A stretch of 64,000 bases of DNA from Aquibium oceanicum. GTDB lineage: Bacteria > Pseudomonadota > Alphaproteobacteria > Rhizobiales > Rhizobiaceae. Below are positions 49,335-57,628 of this stretch, piece by piece. The DNA lies in assembly GCF_001889605.1 (NCBI RefSeq), contig NZ_CP018171.1, positions 2,750,501-2,814,500 on the forward strand. The letters are read 5' to 3'. Position 1 is the first letter of the stretch; each line of letters begins with the position of its first letter. The translations under genes and the position numbers were made by a program. The notes below the pieces were generated by a model that was not told the DNA's origin, did no database searches, and saw only the letters and a program-made list of their open reading frames with translations.

Positions 49335-51410
49335 ATGGACGAGAAAACCGGCGTTTCACCGGCCGCAGTGGTCGCGGGCGTGGACGTCGGCGGAACGTTC
49401 ACGGACCTGATCCTCATCGACGGTCGCGACGGCGGCAAGGTCCGCCTCGCAAAGACGCCCACCACGCTCGACAACCAGGCCTTCGGGGTCGTCAAGGCGC
49501 TGGAATCGATCGATTTTCCGATTGCCGGCATCGATCTCCTCGTGCACGGCACCACCACCACGACCAACGCGGTGCTGGAGCGCCGGCTGGCCAGGACCGG
49601 CATGATAACCACTGCCGGCTTCCGCGACGTGATCGAACTCGGGCGGCGCACCCGGCCTCAAGCCTACGGCATGACCGGCGTTTTCGTGCCGGTCATTCCG
49701 CGCGACCTGCGGCTCGAAGTCGCGGAGCGTATCGAGGCGTCGGGCGCCGTGCGCGTGCCTCTCGACGCGGAGGAGGTGAAGGCGGCGGTGCGCAAGCTGC
49801 TCGATGCCGGCTGCGAATCCCTCGTCATCCACTTCCTGCATGCCTATGCCAATCCGGTGCACGAACTGCGCGCTGCCGAGCTCGCGGCCGAACTCTGGCC
49901 GAACGGCCACGTCACCATGGGCCACGCGCTGCTGTCGGAAGCCCGCGAATTCGAGCGCGGCGTCACGGCCGCCGTCAACGCCTCGGTCCAGCCGATCCTT
50001 GAACGCTACGTCGGCCGCCTGCGGGCGGAGTTGCAGTCGCGCGGCTATGCCCGCGAGTTTCTGGTCATGAACGGCAATGGCGGCATGATCTCGGCCGGCC
50101 TGGTCACCCGCGAGGCGGCCAAGACCGTGATGTCGGGGCCCGCCTCGGGCGTCATGGCGGCGGCCTACACCGCGCGCCGCGCCGGCTTTGCCAACGTCAT
50201 CACCTACGACATGGGCGGCACCTCCACCGACGTCGCCCTGATCCGCGGCGCCCAGCCGGCCGTCTCGAACGAGATCGAGATCGAGTACGCCATGCCGATC
50301 CACGTGCCAATGGTGGATGTGCACACCGTCGGCGCCGGAGGCGGATCGATCGCGCGGGTGGACGACGCCGGCCTGTTGCGCGTCGGACCGGAGAGCGCGG
50401 GCGCCATGCCCGGCCCGATCTGCTACGGGCGCGGCGGGACGGAGCCGACCATCTCGGACGCTAACCTGCTGCTTGGACGGTTGAATGCGAAGAAGCTCCT
50501 TTCGGTCGACGGCGCCGTCGACGTCGAGTTCATCCGCGATACATTTGCCCGCACGCTCGGGCAACGGCTCGGCGTCGACGCGACGACCGCCGCCGGCGCG
50601 GTGCTGACCATCGCCAACACCAAGATGGCGGGCGCGGTGCGCATGGTGTCGATCGCGCGCGGCAACGACCCGCGCGATTTCGCCCTCTTCGCCTTCGGCG
50701 GCGCCGGCCCGCTCCACGCCACCGCGCTCGCCCGCGAACTCGGAATCCCCAGGGTTATCGTCCCGGCACGGCCCGGCATTACAAACGCGCTCGGCTGCGT
50801 GGTCGCCGACCTGCGCCACGACTTCGTGCGCACGGTCAACCAGCCCGTCGCCGGCCTCGACGAGGCGGCGGTGCGCGACATCCTCGAGACCCAGGCCGCC
50901 GAGGGACGCGAAGCCATCGGCCGCGAAGCCGTCAAGCCGGCGGCGGTTCGGATCGTCCATTCCGCCGACATGCAGTTCGTCGGCCAGACTCACCTTCTCA
51001 ACGTGCCGCTTCCCTCAGCCGCCGTCGACCGGTACGTGCTGCAGTCGCTGTTCGAAAAGGCCTATTTCGCGCGCTTCAAGGTCGAATTGCCGGAAATCCG
51101 CGCCAATCTCGTCAATCTGAACACCTCCATCATTGGCGAACGCGCGCCGGTCGACCTGTCGACGCTCATCGATCCCTCCGGCCGGGGCGCCGCGCTCGCC
51201 GACGCGCTTCTCCACACGAGGCCCGTCTGGTTCGACGGCACATGGCACGATACCCCCGTCTACGACCGCGAAAGACTGCCGCTCGACGCGTCGTTTGAGG
51301 GACCGGCGATCGTCGAGCAGATGGACGCCACGACCGTCATCGAGCCCGGCGACCGGGTCCGCTCCGATGTCGACGGAAATCTGATCGTGGAGGTGGGAAA
51401 GTCCGCATGA
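49335..51410 (+). CDS. hyuA: Hydantoinase/oxoprolinase subunit A
   Basis: A 691-residue protein of the HyuA (N-methylhydantoinase A/5-oxoprolinase alpha) family. It starts VAGVDVGGTFTDLILIDG, the ASKHA-type phosphate loop, then LVHGTTTTTNAVLERR, MNGNGGMISAGLVTREAAKTVMSGPASGVM, and ITYDMGGTSTDVALIRG. Members hydrolyse cyclic amides such as hydantoins or 5-oxoproline with ATP, or carboxylate acetone; the exact substrate is unknown. It overlaps hyuB by 4 bases. The upstream gap holds a possible GntR-type operator. Confidence 0.92.
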   Translation: MDEKTGVSPAAVVAGVDVGGTFTDLILIDGRDGGKVRLAKTPTTLDNQAFGVVKALESIDFPIAGIDLLVHGTTTTTNAVLERRLARTGMITTAGFRDVIELGRRTRPQAYGMTGVFVPVIPRDLRLEVAERIEASGAVRVPLDAEEVKAAVRKLLDAGCESLVIHFLHAYANPVHELRAAELAAELWPNGHVTMGHALLSEAREFERGVTAAVNASVQPILERYVGRLRAELQSRGYAREFLVMNGNGGMISAGLVTREAAKTVMSGPASGVMAAAYTARRAGFANVITYDMGGTSTDVALIRGAQPAVSNEIEIEYAMPIHVPMVDVHTVGAGGGSIARVDDAGLLRVGPESAGAMPGPICYGRGGTEPTISDANLLLGRLNAKKLLSVDGAVDVEFIRDTFARTLGQRLGVDATTAAGAVLTIANTKMAGAVRMVSIARGNDPRDFALFAFGGAGPLHATALARELGIPRVIVPARPGITNALGCVVADLRHDFVRTVNQPVAGLDEAAVRDILETQAAEGREAIGREAVKPAAVRIVHSADMQFVGQTHLLNVPLPSAAVDRYVLQSLFEKAYFARFKVELPEIRANLVNLNTSIIGERAPVDLSTLIDPSGRGAALADALLHTRPVWFDGTWHDTPVYDRERLPLDASFEGPAIVEQMDATTVIEPGDRVRSDVDGNLIVEVGKSA

Positions 51411-53095
51411 GCTCGCTCGACGCCATCACGCTTTCCGTCATCCAGGCCGGCCTTGCGCAGGTCTGCGACGAGATGGACCTGACCTTCTCGCGCGCCGCCT
51501 TCTCGCCGGTGATCGCGGAAGCCAACGACCGCTCCGACGGCATCTATTCCGCCGAGGACGGATCGCTGATCGCGCAGGGCATCGGAGGCCTGCCGGTCTT
51601 CGTCGGCGTCATGCAGTATTCCACCCGCACCATCATCGAGATGATTGCCGATGGCCGCTGCCAGCCGCCCGAGCCGGGCGACATCTACATCGTCAACGAC
51701 CCCTATCTCGGCGGCACACACCTGATGGACGTGCGCTTCGCCATGCCGGTCTGGCGCGGCGAAAAGATCTTCTGCTGGCTCTCCAACACCGGCCACTGGC
51801 CCGACATCGGCGGCTCGGTGCCCGGCGGCTTCTCGGCCTCCGCCACCGCGGTCGAGCAGGAGGGCCTGCGCCTGCCGCCGGTCAAACTCTTCAAGCGCGG
51901 CAAACTTGATCCCGAGATCCACGCCATCATCGCTTCCAACATCCGCATCGCGGACCAGCGCATCGGCGACATCAAAGCCCAGGCCGCGGCCCTGATGGTG
52001 GGGGAGGAGCGGCTCTGCCAGCTTCTCGACCGCTACGGCGACGCCACCATCTCCGAGGCCATCGCGGAACTGCGCCGCCGTGCCGCCGACCAGATGCGCG
52101 CTCGCATCGCCGAGATCCCCGACGGGGTCTACCGTTCGAAAGCTTATGTCGATTCGGATGGCGTCGTCGACGAGCCGCTGACCATTGCGCTCGCCGTCGA
52201 AAAGGCCGGCGAGACGCTCTCTTTCGACTTCTCCGGCTCCAGCGCGCCGTGCACAGGGCCGATGAACAGCGTGCTCGCCACCACGCTCTCCTCCGTCTAC
52301 CTCGCCATGCGCCACGTCTTCCCCGACGTGCCGATCAGCGCCGGCGCCTTCGAGCCGCTGGTGGTGAAGCGGCCGGAAGGCACTTTCCTCGACGCGCATT
52401 ATCCCCGCCCTGTGTCCGGCTGCGCGGCGGAGGTCTCGCAGCGCATCGCCGAGGCCGTCTTCGCCGCGCTCGTCCAGGCGATCCCCGACCGGGTCACCGC
52501 CGCGCCCGCCGGCTCGTCGGGCAATTTCGCGCTCGGCGGCTTCGACCCGGCGCGGGGCCGCGGTTTCGTGCTCTACCAGCTCTCGGGCGGCGGCTATGGC
52601 GGCAATGCGGACCATGACGGGCTTTCCAACGGCTGCTCCACCATTGGCATCTCCAAGTCGCCGCCGATCGAGGTGATGGAGCAGGCCTACCCGATCCTCT
52701 ACCGCCACTATGCCCTGCGCGAAGGCTCCGGCGGAGCCGGGAAACACCGCGGCGGCTTCGGCTTAAGCTATGAGATCGAACTCCTGCGCGGCGAGGCGCG
52801 CGCCTCCTTCGTCATGGACCATGGACGCTTCGGCCCGCAAGGCGCACTGGGCGGCGAGGACGGCGCGGTCAACACCGTCACCGTGTGGCGCGGCGGCGAG
52901 GCGCACGTCCCGAAACATCTTTCCAAGGAACAGGACATTCCCATGCAGCCCGGAGACCGCGTCGCGGTCGGCACGCCGGGCGGCGGCGGCTATGGCGACC
53001 CGCGCGAGCGCGATCCGGCCCTCGTCAGGCGCGACGTCGCGATGGGCTACTACACGCCGGACGAAGCGGCCGAGAAATTCGGCTACAACGGCTGA
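51407..53095 (+). CDS. hyuB: Hydantoinase/oxoprolinase subunit B
   Basis: A 562-residue HyuB-family protein. Marks are SPVIAEANDRSDGIYSAEDGSLIAQG, DIYIVNDPYLGGTHLMDVRFAMPV, NTGHWPDIGGSVPGG and the C-terminal VAVGTPGGGGYGDPRERDP. The two subunits act together as an ATP-dependent cyclic amidase; in eukaryotes they form one protein. There is no transporter gene next to the pair. A glutathione S-transferase gene ends 12 bases beyond on the other strand. Confidence 0.92.
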   Translation: MSSLDAITLSVIQAGLAQVCDEMDLTFSRAAFSPVIAEANDRSDGIYSAEDGSLIAQGIGGLPVFVGVMQYSTRTIIEMIADGRCQPPEPGDIYIVNDPYLGGTHLMDVRFAMPVWRGEKIFCWLSNTGHWPDIGGSVPGGFSASATAVEQEGLRLPPVKLFKRGKLDPEIHAIIASNIRIADQRIGDIKAQAAALMVGEERLCQLLDRYGDATISEAIAELRRRAADQMRARIAEIPDGVYRSKAYVDSDGVVDEPLTIALAVEKAGETLSFDFSGSSAPCTGPMNSVLATTLSSVYLAMRHVFPDVPISAGAFEPLVVKRPEGTFLDAHYPRPVSGCAAEVSQRIAEAVFAALVQAIPDRVTAAPAGSSGNFALGGFDPARGRGFVLYQLSGGGYGGNADHDGLSNGCSTIGISKSPPIEVMEQAYPILYRHYALREGSGGAGKHRGGFGLSYEIELLRGEARASFVMDHGRFGPQGALGGEDGAVNTVTVWRGGEAHVPKHLSKEQDIPMQPGDRVAVGTPGGGGYGDPRERDPALVRRDVAMGYYTPDEAAEKFGYNG

Positions 53096-53107
53096 TCTCC
53101 CGGCGGG

Positions 53108-53740
53108 TCAGCCGAAATTCTGCTCCCACGGATGCAGCCGCGCCAGTTCGGCGTCCTTTTCCTGCACGCGGCCATAGGCGGGGCGACCTGTTGCGCGGGC
53201 GAGGTAGTCTCGGAAGACCGGCTTATCCGGCAGCACCTTCATGATGTTCATTGTGAAACCGATGCCGCTCGCAAGCTGCGTGTCGGCGGCAGTGAAGGCG
53301 TCCCCGGCGGCGAACGCGTTCGCGGAAAGATGCCGCTCGAGATTGCCCACCAGGTCTTCGAACAAGCCGAAGGAATAGTCGTTGCTGCCATAGGTCAGCC
53401 CGTGCGCGCGCGCCGCGACGGCGGGGTCGAACACGGAATCGCTGTAGACCATCCAGGTGAGATAAGGCCCCCGGCGCGGATCGCCGATCGCCGGCGCCAG
53501 TCCGGCCTGCGGAAACGCGTCGGCCAGATGGATGCAGATCGCCGCCCGTTCGGTGATGGTCACGCCGTCATGCACGATCGCCGGAACCTTCTTGTTGGGC
53601 TGGATCGACCGGTAGGCCTCGTCCACGCCGCCCTTGGCGCGGATGTCGACGATCTCCATCCGGTAGTCGACGCCGAGTTCCTCCAGCAGCCAGAAGACGC
53701 CGGACGAGCGGGACCAGGGGGCGTGGTAGAAAGTCAGCAT
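53108..53740 (-). CDS. Glutathione S-transferase family protein
   Basis: A 210-residue protein with an N-terminal thioredoxin-like domain (MLTFYHAPWSRSSGVFWLLEELGVDYRMEIVDI, NKKVPAIVHDGVTITERAAICIHLADAFP; the V-P and E-S/E-R positions bind glutathione) and a helical C-domain with FTAADTQLASGIGF. ATG 53740 matches the family start; the frame upstream has no family sequence. Substrate unknown. Confidence 0.9.
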   Translation of the reverse strand: MLTFYHAPWSRSSGVFWLLEELGVDYRMEIVDIRAKGGVDEAYRSIQPNKKVPAIVHDGVTITERAAICIHLADAFPQAGLAPAIGDPRRGPYLTWMVYSDSVFDPAVAARAHGLTYGSNDYSFGLFEDLVGNLERHLSANAFAAGDAFTAADTQLASGIGFTMNIMKVLPDKPVFRDYLARATGRPAYGRVQEKDAELARLHPWEQNFG

Positions 53741-54060
53741 GGTGGCAATTCCGGGTGCGGCTCGATCAGGCCGAAGACTTAGCACGCCGCTCCTGACAGC
53801 AGAGCGTCAGGAGACCGCCCGGGAGAGTCGCCGGCTCCCGGGGAGGCATTGTAGGGGCAAGCCGTTCCGGGAGCCGGGAAAAATCCCCCGTCCAAGCCTC
53901 GTCCAGGGACAGGGGGTGAGCCGCACCCGAATGTTGCCAGATCGCGTGGGAGATACGCTTTCGGGATCCGCGACGCACGCCGACGATGTTTCCTCATTCC
54001 AGTGGGGGATCCTATTCCGCGATCGCGGAAACCGCGGCGGGGGACGGCCCACGGCCTCCG
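53741..54060. other. Gene-free stretch upstream of cspA
   Basis: No coding sequence recognised. It holds an 8-bp hairpin (CTCCTGAC/GTCAGGAG, about 53791-53814) without a T run, and the 16-base palindrome listed separately. The GC content matches the chromosome. Confidence 0.5.
54015..54030. promoter_or_regulatory. 16-base perfect palindrome upstream of cspA
   Basis: TTCCGCGATCGCGGAA is an uninterrupted palindrome, 38 bases before the candidate -35 box of cspA. It may be an operator or simply a GC-rich chance palindrome; its core CGATCG is also a common GC-rich hexamer. Confidence 0.35.
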
Positions 54061-54067
54061 GCGGGCA

Positions 54068-54095
54068 TTGAAGAGCGCCGCTCCGCGCCCTATAT
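54068..54095 (+). promoter_or_regulatory. Candidate cspA promoter with long 5' leader
   Basis: TTGAAG (54068-54073), 16 bases, CTATAT (54090-54095), close to the rhizobial CTTGAC/CTATAT pattern. The transcript would carry an untranslated leader of about 130 bases, as is usual in cold-shock genes. Confidence 0.5.
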
Positions 54096-54232
54096 CTGAG
54101 CCATCGATCTTCTTGACGAACAATTGCTATCGCGCCCCGGCGCGTTCGGTTCTCCTTCTCGATTTCGATGCCCGACCGGGCCCGGCACGCGGCCGGCCGG
54201 CGGATCAAACGCCGATTTGAAAGGAAATCGAC

Positions 54233-54442
54233 ATGGAAACCGGAACGGTAAAGTTCTTCAACGCCACCAAGGGCTTCGGCTTCATCCAGCCCGACGCCGG
54301 CGGCCAGGACGTATTCGTTCACGCCTCCGCCGTTGAGCGCGCGGGCATGAACACCATCGTGGAAGGCCAGAAGCTCTCCTACGAGGTGGTCAAGAGCAAT
54401 CGCGACGGCAGGAGCTCGGCCGAAAACCTGCAGGCGGCATAA
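54233..54442 (+). CDS. cspA: Cold-shock protein
   Basis: A 69-residue single cold-shock domain. It begins [38 protein letters not shown], with RNA-binding motifs RNP1 (KGFGFI, residues 14-19) and RNP2 (VFVHAS, about 28-33). It binds single-stranded RNA and acts as an RNA chaperone in the cytoplasm. AAAGGAAA precedes the ATG. It is followed at once by a hairpin-terminator module. Confidence 0.96.
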   Translation: METGTVKFFNATKGFGFIQPDAGGQDVFVHASAVERAGMNTIVEGQKLSYEVVKSNRDGRSSAENLQAA

Positions 54443-54449
54443 GTTTCAG

Positions 54450-54531
54450 GCGCCTCCGGTCCGACCACGGATGTACTGGCGCGACCGTGGAGGCGCTGAA
54501 GAGAAGGTCGGGGAAACCCCCGGCCTTTTTT
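54450..54531 (+). ncRNA. Hairpin-terminator RNA module, copy 1 (3' UTR of cspA or small RNA)
   Basis: An outer stem GCGCCT/AGGCGC (54450-54455 with 54491-54496), an inner stem CCACGG/CCGTGG (54465-54470 with 54485-54490) around a 14-base loop, then an intrinsic terminator GGTCGGGG/CCCCCGGCC with six T (54506-54531). The same arrangement and much of the sequence recur at 54912-54998. It may be the cspA 3' UTR or an independent small RNA. Confidence 0.6.
54506..54531 (+). terminator. Intrinsic terminator after cspA
   Basis: GGTCGGGG pairs with CCCCCGGCC around AAA, followed by TTTTTT at 54526-54531. It ends cspA transcription before the next small gene, whose ATG is 19 bases further. Confidence 0.88.
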
Positions 54532-54549
54532 CATCAGAGGAGCACATCG

Positions 54550-54792
54550 ATGCAGAACCCATTCGCCCCCGAAGCGGCCTTTGCGCCGAAACTCTCCAAG
54601 CACGAAGCCAAGGCCGACACCACCACGCGCGTGGCGCGCGAGATCATGGACGCCGAACTGAACAAGCGCGAGGCCAAGACCGAGCGCCTGCGCCTGGCGC
54701 GCCTCGCCAAGGAAGCCGAGGCGCCCGTCGACGAGCCCAAGAAGAAGGCCGCCCCGAAGAAGAAGGCGGTCAAGCGCGGGCAGGGCACCTGA
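54550..54792 (+). CDS. Small Lys/Ala-rich protein downstream of cspA
   Basis: An 80-residue protein with no recognised domain: MQNPFAPEAAFAPKLSKHEAKADTTTRVA, a charged central helix (REIMDAELNKREAKTERLRLARLAKEAE) and a basic tail (PKKKAAPKKKAVKRGQG) suggesting nucleic-acid binding. I recall similar short proteins in related genomes, without function. It has a good ribosome site (GAGGAGC) but sits behind the cspA terminator, so it relies on readthrough or its own promoter, and is followed by a second copy of the same RNA module. Confidence 0.7.
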   Translation: MQNPFAPEAAFAPKLSKHEAKADTTTRVAREIMDAELNKREAKTERLRLARLAKEAEAPVDEPKKKAAPKKKAVKRGQGT

Positions 54793-54911
54793 GCCGACCG
54801 CACTCGCGGGGCGGGCAACGGAGCCGGCTCGCTCCCGGCAAACCGTCATCGGCTCGTCACATGAGCCCGCTATTGGTTCACCCAGCCGCACCGGACCACC
54901 GAGTGCGGCCC
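54793..54911 (+). other. Non-coding stretch before RNA module copy 2
   Basis: No gene recognised. Small inverted repeats rich in GCCGGCTC are present, but no clear promoter; this and module copy 2 together make the 371-base gap before the ABC exporter genes. Confidence 0.4.
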
Positions 54912-54998
54912 GCGTCTCCGGTCGCATGACCACGGATGAACTGGCATCGCCCGTGACGGCGCAACGATGGAAAGGTCGGGTCACCCCCGGCCTTTTTT
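54912..54998 (+). ncRNA. Hairpin-terminator RNA module, copy 2
   Basis: Related to copy 1 after cspA: shared stretches include TCCGGTC, ACCACGGATG, ACTGGC, CCGTG, GGCGC and the terminator GGTCGGG/CCCGGCC with six T (54974-54998). The inner stem CACGG/CCGTG (54931-54935 with 54951-54955) is kept with the same loop size, while flanking bases differ. It follows the Lys-rich gene and may be its 3' UTR or a separate small RNA. Confidence 0.55.
54974..54998 (+). terminator. Intrinsic terminator of module copy 2
   Basis: GGTCGGG (54974-54980) pairs with CCCGGCC (54986-54992), followed by TTTTTT (54993-54998). Nearly the same as the terminator at 54506. Confidence 0.85.
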
Positions 54999-55163
54999 CG
55001 TTTCGGGAGCTCGATCGTCCCTGAGGTCCCGAAAGGGGAGACGGAGAGGTGCCTCCTCTGTTAGCATCCTCCCGCCCCTCCTTCAAAAACCTGCAACTTC
55101 CTGTATGTGGCCCGCTTCCGAACGGCGGGGCGGTCTTACCGGGGGCGGTCTTGAGAGATTGCG

Positions 55164-56204
55164 ATGAACGAGACTGTCAGGAATTTTCATGAGGCCGCGG
55201 CCCCGGCGTCCCCGGCGCCCGATGCACCGCTCGCCATTTTCGCGCGCGGGCTCGTCCGTCATTTCGGCGCGGTGAAGGCGGTCGACGGCGTCGACCTCGA
55301 CGTGCCGCGCGGCATGATCTTCGCCGTGCTGGGTCCCAACGGTGCTGGCAAGACGACCTTGATCCGCATGCTGGCGACGCTGCTGACGCCCGACGCGGGC
55401 CAGGCAACCGTGATGGGCCACGATCTGCTCACCGAGCCGCAGTCCGTGCGCGCGTCGATCGCGCTCACCGGCCAGTTCGCCTCGCTGGACGAGGACCTGA
55501 CCGGGCGCGAGAACCTCATCCTGCTGGCGCGGCTCTGGGGGTTCCGTCACCGCGCCGCGCGGGAGCGGGCGGACGAACTGCTTTCCGCCTTCGATCTGAC
55601 GGGGGCCGCGCGGCGCCAGGTGAAGGATTTCTCCGGCGGCATGCGCCGGCGGCTCGACATCGCAGCCTCGCTGGTGGTGACGCCCGGCGTGCTCTTCCTC
55701 GACGAGCCGACGACCGGGCTCGACCCGAAGGCGCGCCAGGGCGTGTGGCGCATGATCCGCGACCTGGCGGCCGGCGGCGTCACCATCCTGCTCACCACGC
55801 AGTATCTCGAGGAGGCGGACCAGCTTGCCGCACGCATCGCCGTCATCGACCACGGCCGCAAGATCGCCGAAGGCACGAGCCGCGAGCTGAAGGCCGCGAC
55901 CGGCTCCGGCTACCTGCACGTGACGCCGGCCGACCCGTCGCGCCTCGACGAGGCGGCCGAACATCTGGCCGCCCGGCTCGGCGGCACGGTGAAGCGCAAC
56001 GCCGAAGGCGCGCGCCTTTCGGTCATGACCGCATCGGCGAGGCAGGCCAACGAAGCGATCGCGGCGCTCATCGCGTCGGGCATCGAGATCGCCGACTTCT
56101 CGATGGGCGCGCCGAGCCTGGACGAGGTGTTCTTCGCTCTCACCGGCGCGCCGGCCGACGAGGCCGCCGGCGACGACGCAGGACCCGTGGAGGTGACGCC
56201 ATGA
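55164..56204 (+). CDS. DrrA-type ABC exporter ATP-binding protein
   Basis: A 346-residue ATPase. Residues about 25-250 are the nucleotide-binding domain: Walker A GPNGAGKTT, Q-loop TGQFASLDEDLTGREN, signature FSGGMRRRLDIAASL, Walker [18 protein letters not shown]. The C-terminal extension (about 255-335) with SRLDEAAEHLA and DFSMGAPSLDEVFFALTG matches the daunorubicin-resistance type (DUF4162-like). Substrate unknown; relatives export drugs, lipids or polyketides. It overlaps the permease gene by 4 bases. Confidence 0.92.
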   Translation: MNETVRNFHEAAAPASPAPDAPLAIFARGLVRHFGAVKAVDGVDLDVPRGMIFAVLGPNGAGKTTLIRMLATLLTPDAGQATVMGHDLLTEPQSVRASIALTGQFASLDEDLTGRENLILLARLWGFRHRAARERADELLSAFDLTGAARRQVKDFSGGMRRRLDIAASLVVTPGVLFLDEPTTGLDPKARQGVWRMIRDLAAGGVTILLTTQYLEEADQLAARIAVIDHGRKIAEGTSRELKAATGSGYLHVTPADPSRLDEAAEHLAARLGGTVKRNAEGARLSVMTASARQANEAIAALIASGIEIADFSMGAPSLDEVFFALTGAPADEAAGDDAGPVEVTP

Positions 56205-57004
56205 CCGCGCGGTCGCCCTCGATGTTGTCCACCGTGGCGCCGCCGCGGCCGGCCGGCGCGTTCTCCAACGCGCTCACCTTCGGCTGGCGCGCGGTGCTGA
56301 AATTCCGCCATCTGCCCGAGCAGCTCTTCGACCTGATCATGACGCCGCTCATGTTCACGCTGCTCTTCACCTTCGTGTTCGGCGGCGCGCTGGCCGGTTC
56401 GCCGGGCGATTATTTGCAGTTCTTCCTGCCGGGCATCCTGGTGCAGACGGTGATGTTCAACTCGGTCTATTCCGGCGTCGGGCTCTCGACCGACCTGACA
56501 AAAGGCCTGTTCGAGCGCTTCCGCTCGCTGCCGATCTGGCAGCTCTCGCCCTTTGCCGGATTGATGGTGGGAGACGTCCTGCGCCACCTGATCGCGGGCA
56601 TGATCATCCTCGGCGTCGGCCTGGCGCTAGGCTACCGGCCGCAGGCGGGTGTTGCCGGCGTCGTCGCTTCCTTCCTGCTGCTTTTCGCCATCGGCTTCGG
56701 CACGGGCTGGATCTTCATCGTGCTGGGACTGATCATCCGCACGCCGATGACGGTGATGACGGTCGGCTTCACCTTCATGTTCCCGATGGTCTTTGCCTCC
56801 AACATCATGGTGCAGCCCGAGACGATGCCGGCCTGGCTCGAGGCTTTCGTGGTACGAAACCCCGTCTCGCACATGACGACCGCGCTGCGCGGCCTGATGG
56901 CCGGCACCGCGAGCGGCAGCGAGGTGCTTCTGGCCTTGGCCGCGCCGGTGTTGCTCACGCTGCTGCTGGCGCCGGTGACGCTCTGGCTCTACCGGCGGAA
57001 TTGA
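56201..57004 (+). CDS. DrrB-type ABC-2 exporter permease
   Basis: A 267-residue protein with six membrane helices. Marks include a DLIMTPLMFTLLFTFVFGGAL start of the ABC-2 domain, FLPGILVQTVMFNSVYSGVGLSTDLTKGLFERFRSLPIW, and NPVSHMTTALRGLMAG near the end. It pairs with the upstream ATPase (ATGA overlap). No resistance or biosynthesis gene cluster adjoins to show a substrate. Confidence 0.92.
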   Translation: MTARSPSMLSTVAPPRPAGAFSNALTFGWRAVLKFRHLPEQLFDLIMTPLMFTLLFTFVFGGALAGSPGDYLQFFLPGILVQTVMFNSVYSGVGLSTDLTKGLFERFRSLPIWQLSPFAGLMVGDVLRHLIAGMIILGVGLALGYRPQAGVAGVVASFLLLFAIGFGTGWIFIVLGLIIRTPMTVMTVGFTFMFPMVFASNIMVQPETMPAWLEAFVVRNPVSHMTTALRGLMAGTASGSEVLLALAAPVLLTLLLAPVTLWLYRRN

Positions 57005-57086
57005 TTTTTCGACACGGTCGGGATGGGGGGAGGTCGGAGCCTGCGCCAGCATGGCACCGTCCGCCGCCGACGAAATGGAGACTGCG

Positions 57087-57545
57087 ATGCAAAAACTGCC
57101 TCTTCCGCTCTCGGGCTCGTGCCGCTGCGGCCGGGTCGAAATGCGCGTGTCGAAACCGCCGATCGCCACCAGCGCCTGCCACTGCCGCGGCTGCCAGAAG
57201 ATGTCGGCCAGCGCCTATTCGCTGACGGCCATGATCCCGGCCGACGGCTTCGAGGTGACCAAGGGAGAGCCCGTCATCGGCGGCCTGCACGGGCCCCAGA
57301 GCCACCACTTCTTCTGCGACCACTGCATGACCTGGATGTTCACGCGCGCCGAAGGCATGGACTGGTTCGTGAACGTGCGGCCGACCATGCTGGACGACAC
57401 CGCCTGGTTCCGGCCCTTCATGGAGACCTTTACCAGCACGAAGCTGCCATTCGCGGAGACGGGCGCGGAGAGGAGCTTCGAGGAGTTCCCTGCGATGGAG
57501 GAGTTTGAGGGGCTGCTGGAGGAGTATCGGGCGTGGGTGAGATAG
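57087..57545 (+). CDS. GFA (glutathione-dependent formaldehyde-activating-like) family protein
   Basis: A 152-residue zinc-binding protein. Cysteine motifs are CRCGRVEM near residue 13, CHCRGCQKM near 31 and FFCDHCMTW near 73, which bind zinc in the GFA/CENP-V fold. The name reflects one founding member; most have no proven activity. ATG 57087 has GGAG six bases upstream (57077-57080); earlier ATGs at 57051 and 57075 are possible. It is the last GC-rich gene before the AT-rich islet. Confidence 0.88.
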   Translation: MQKLPLPLSGSCRCGRVEMRVSKPPIATSACHCRGCQKMSASAYSLTAMIPADGFEVTKGEPVIGGLHGPQSHHFFCDHCMTWMFTRAEGMDWFVNVRPTMLDDTAWFRPFMETFTSTKLPFAETGAERSFEEFPAMEEFEGLLEEYRAWVR

Positions 57546-57628
57546 CGCGCAATTTCTCTGGTCCCAAAACGGAAGTGGGAGTTTCATCCAACTCCTGCGG
57601 ACAAAGCCCACAGACAGGCAAAAACTCT

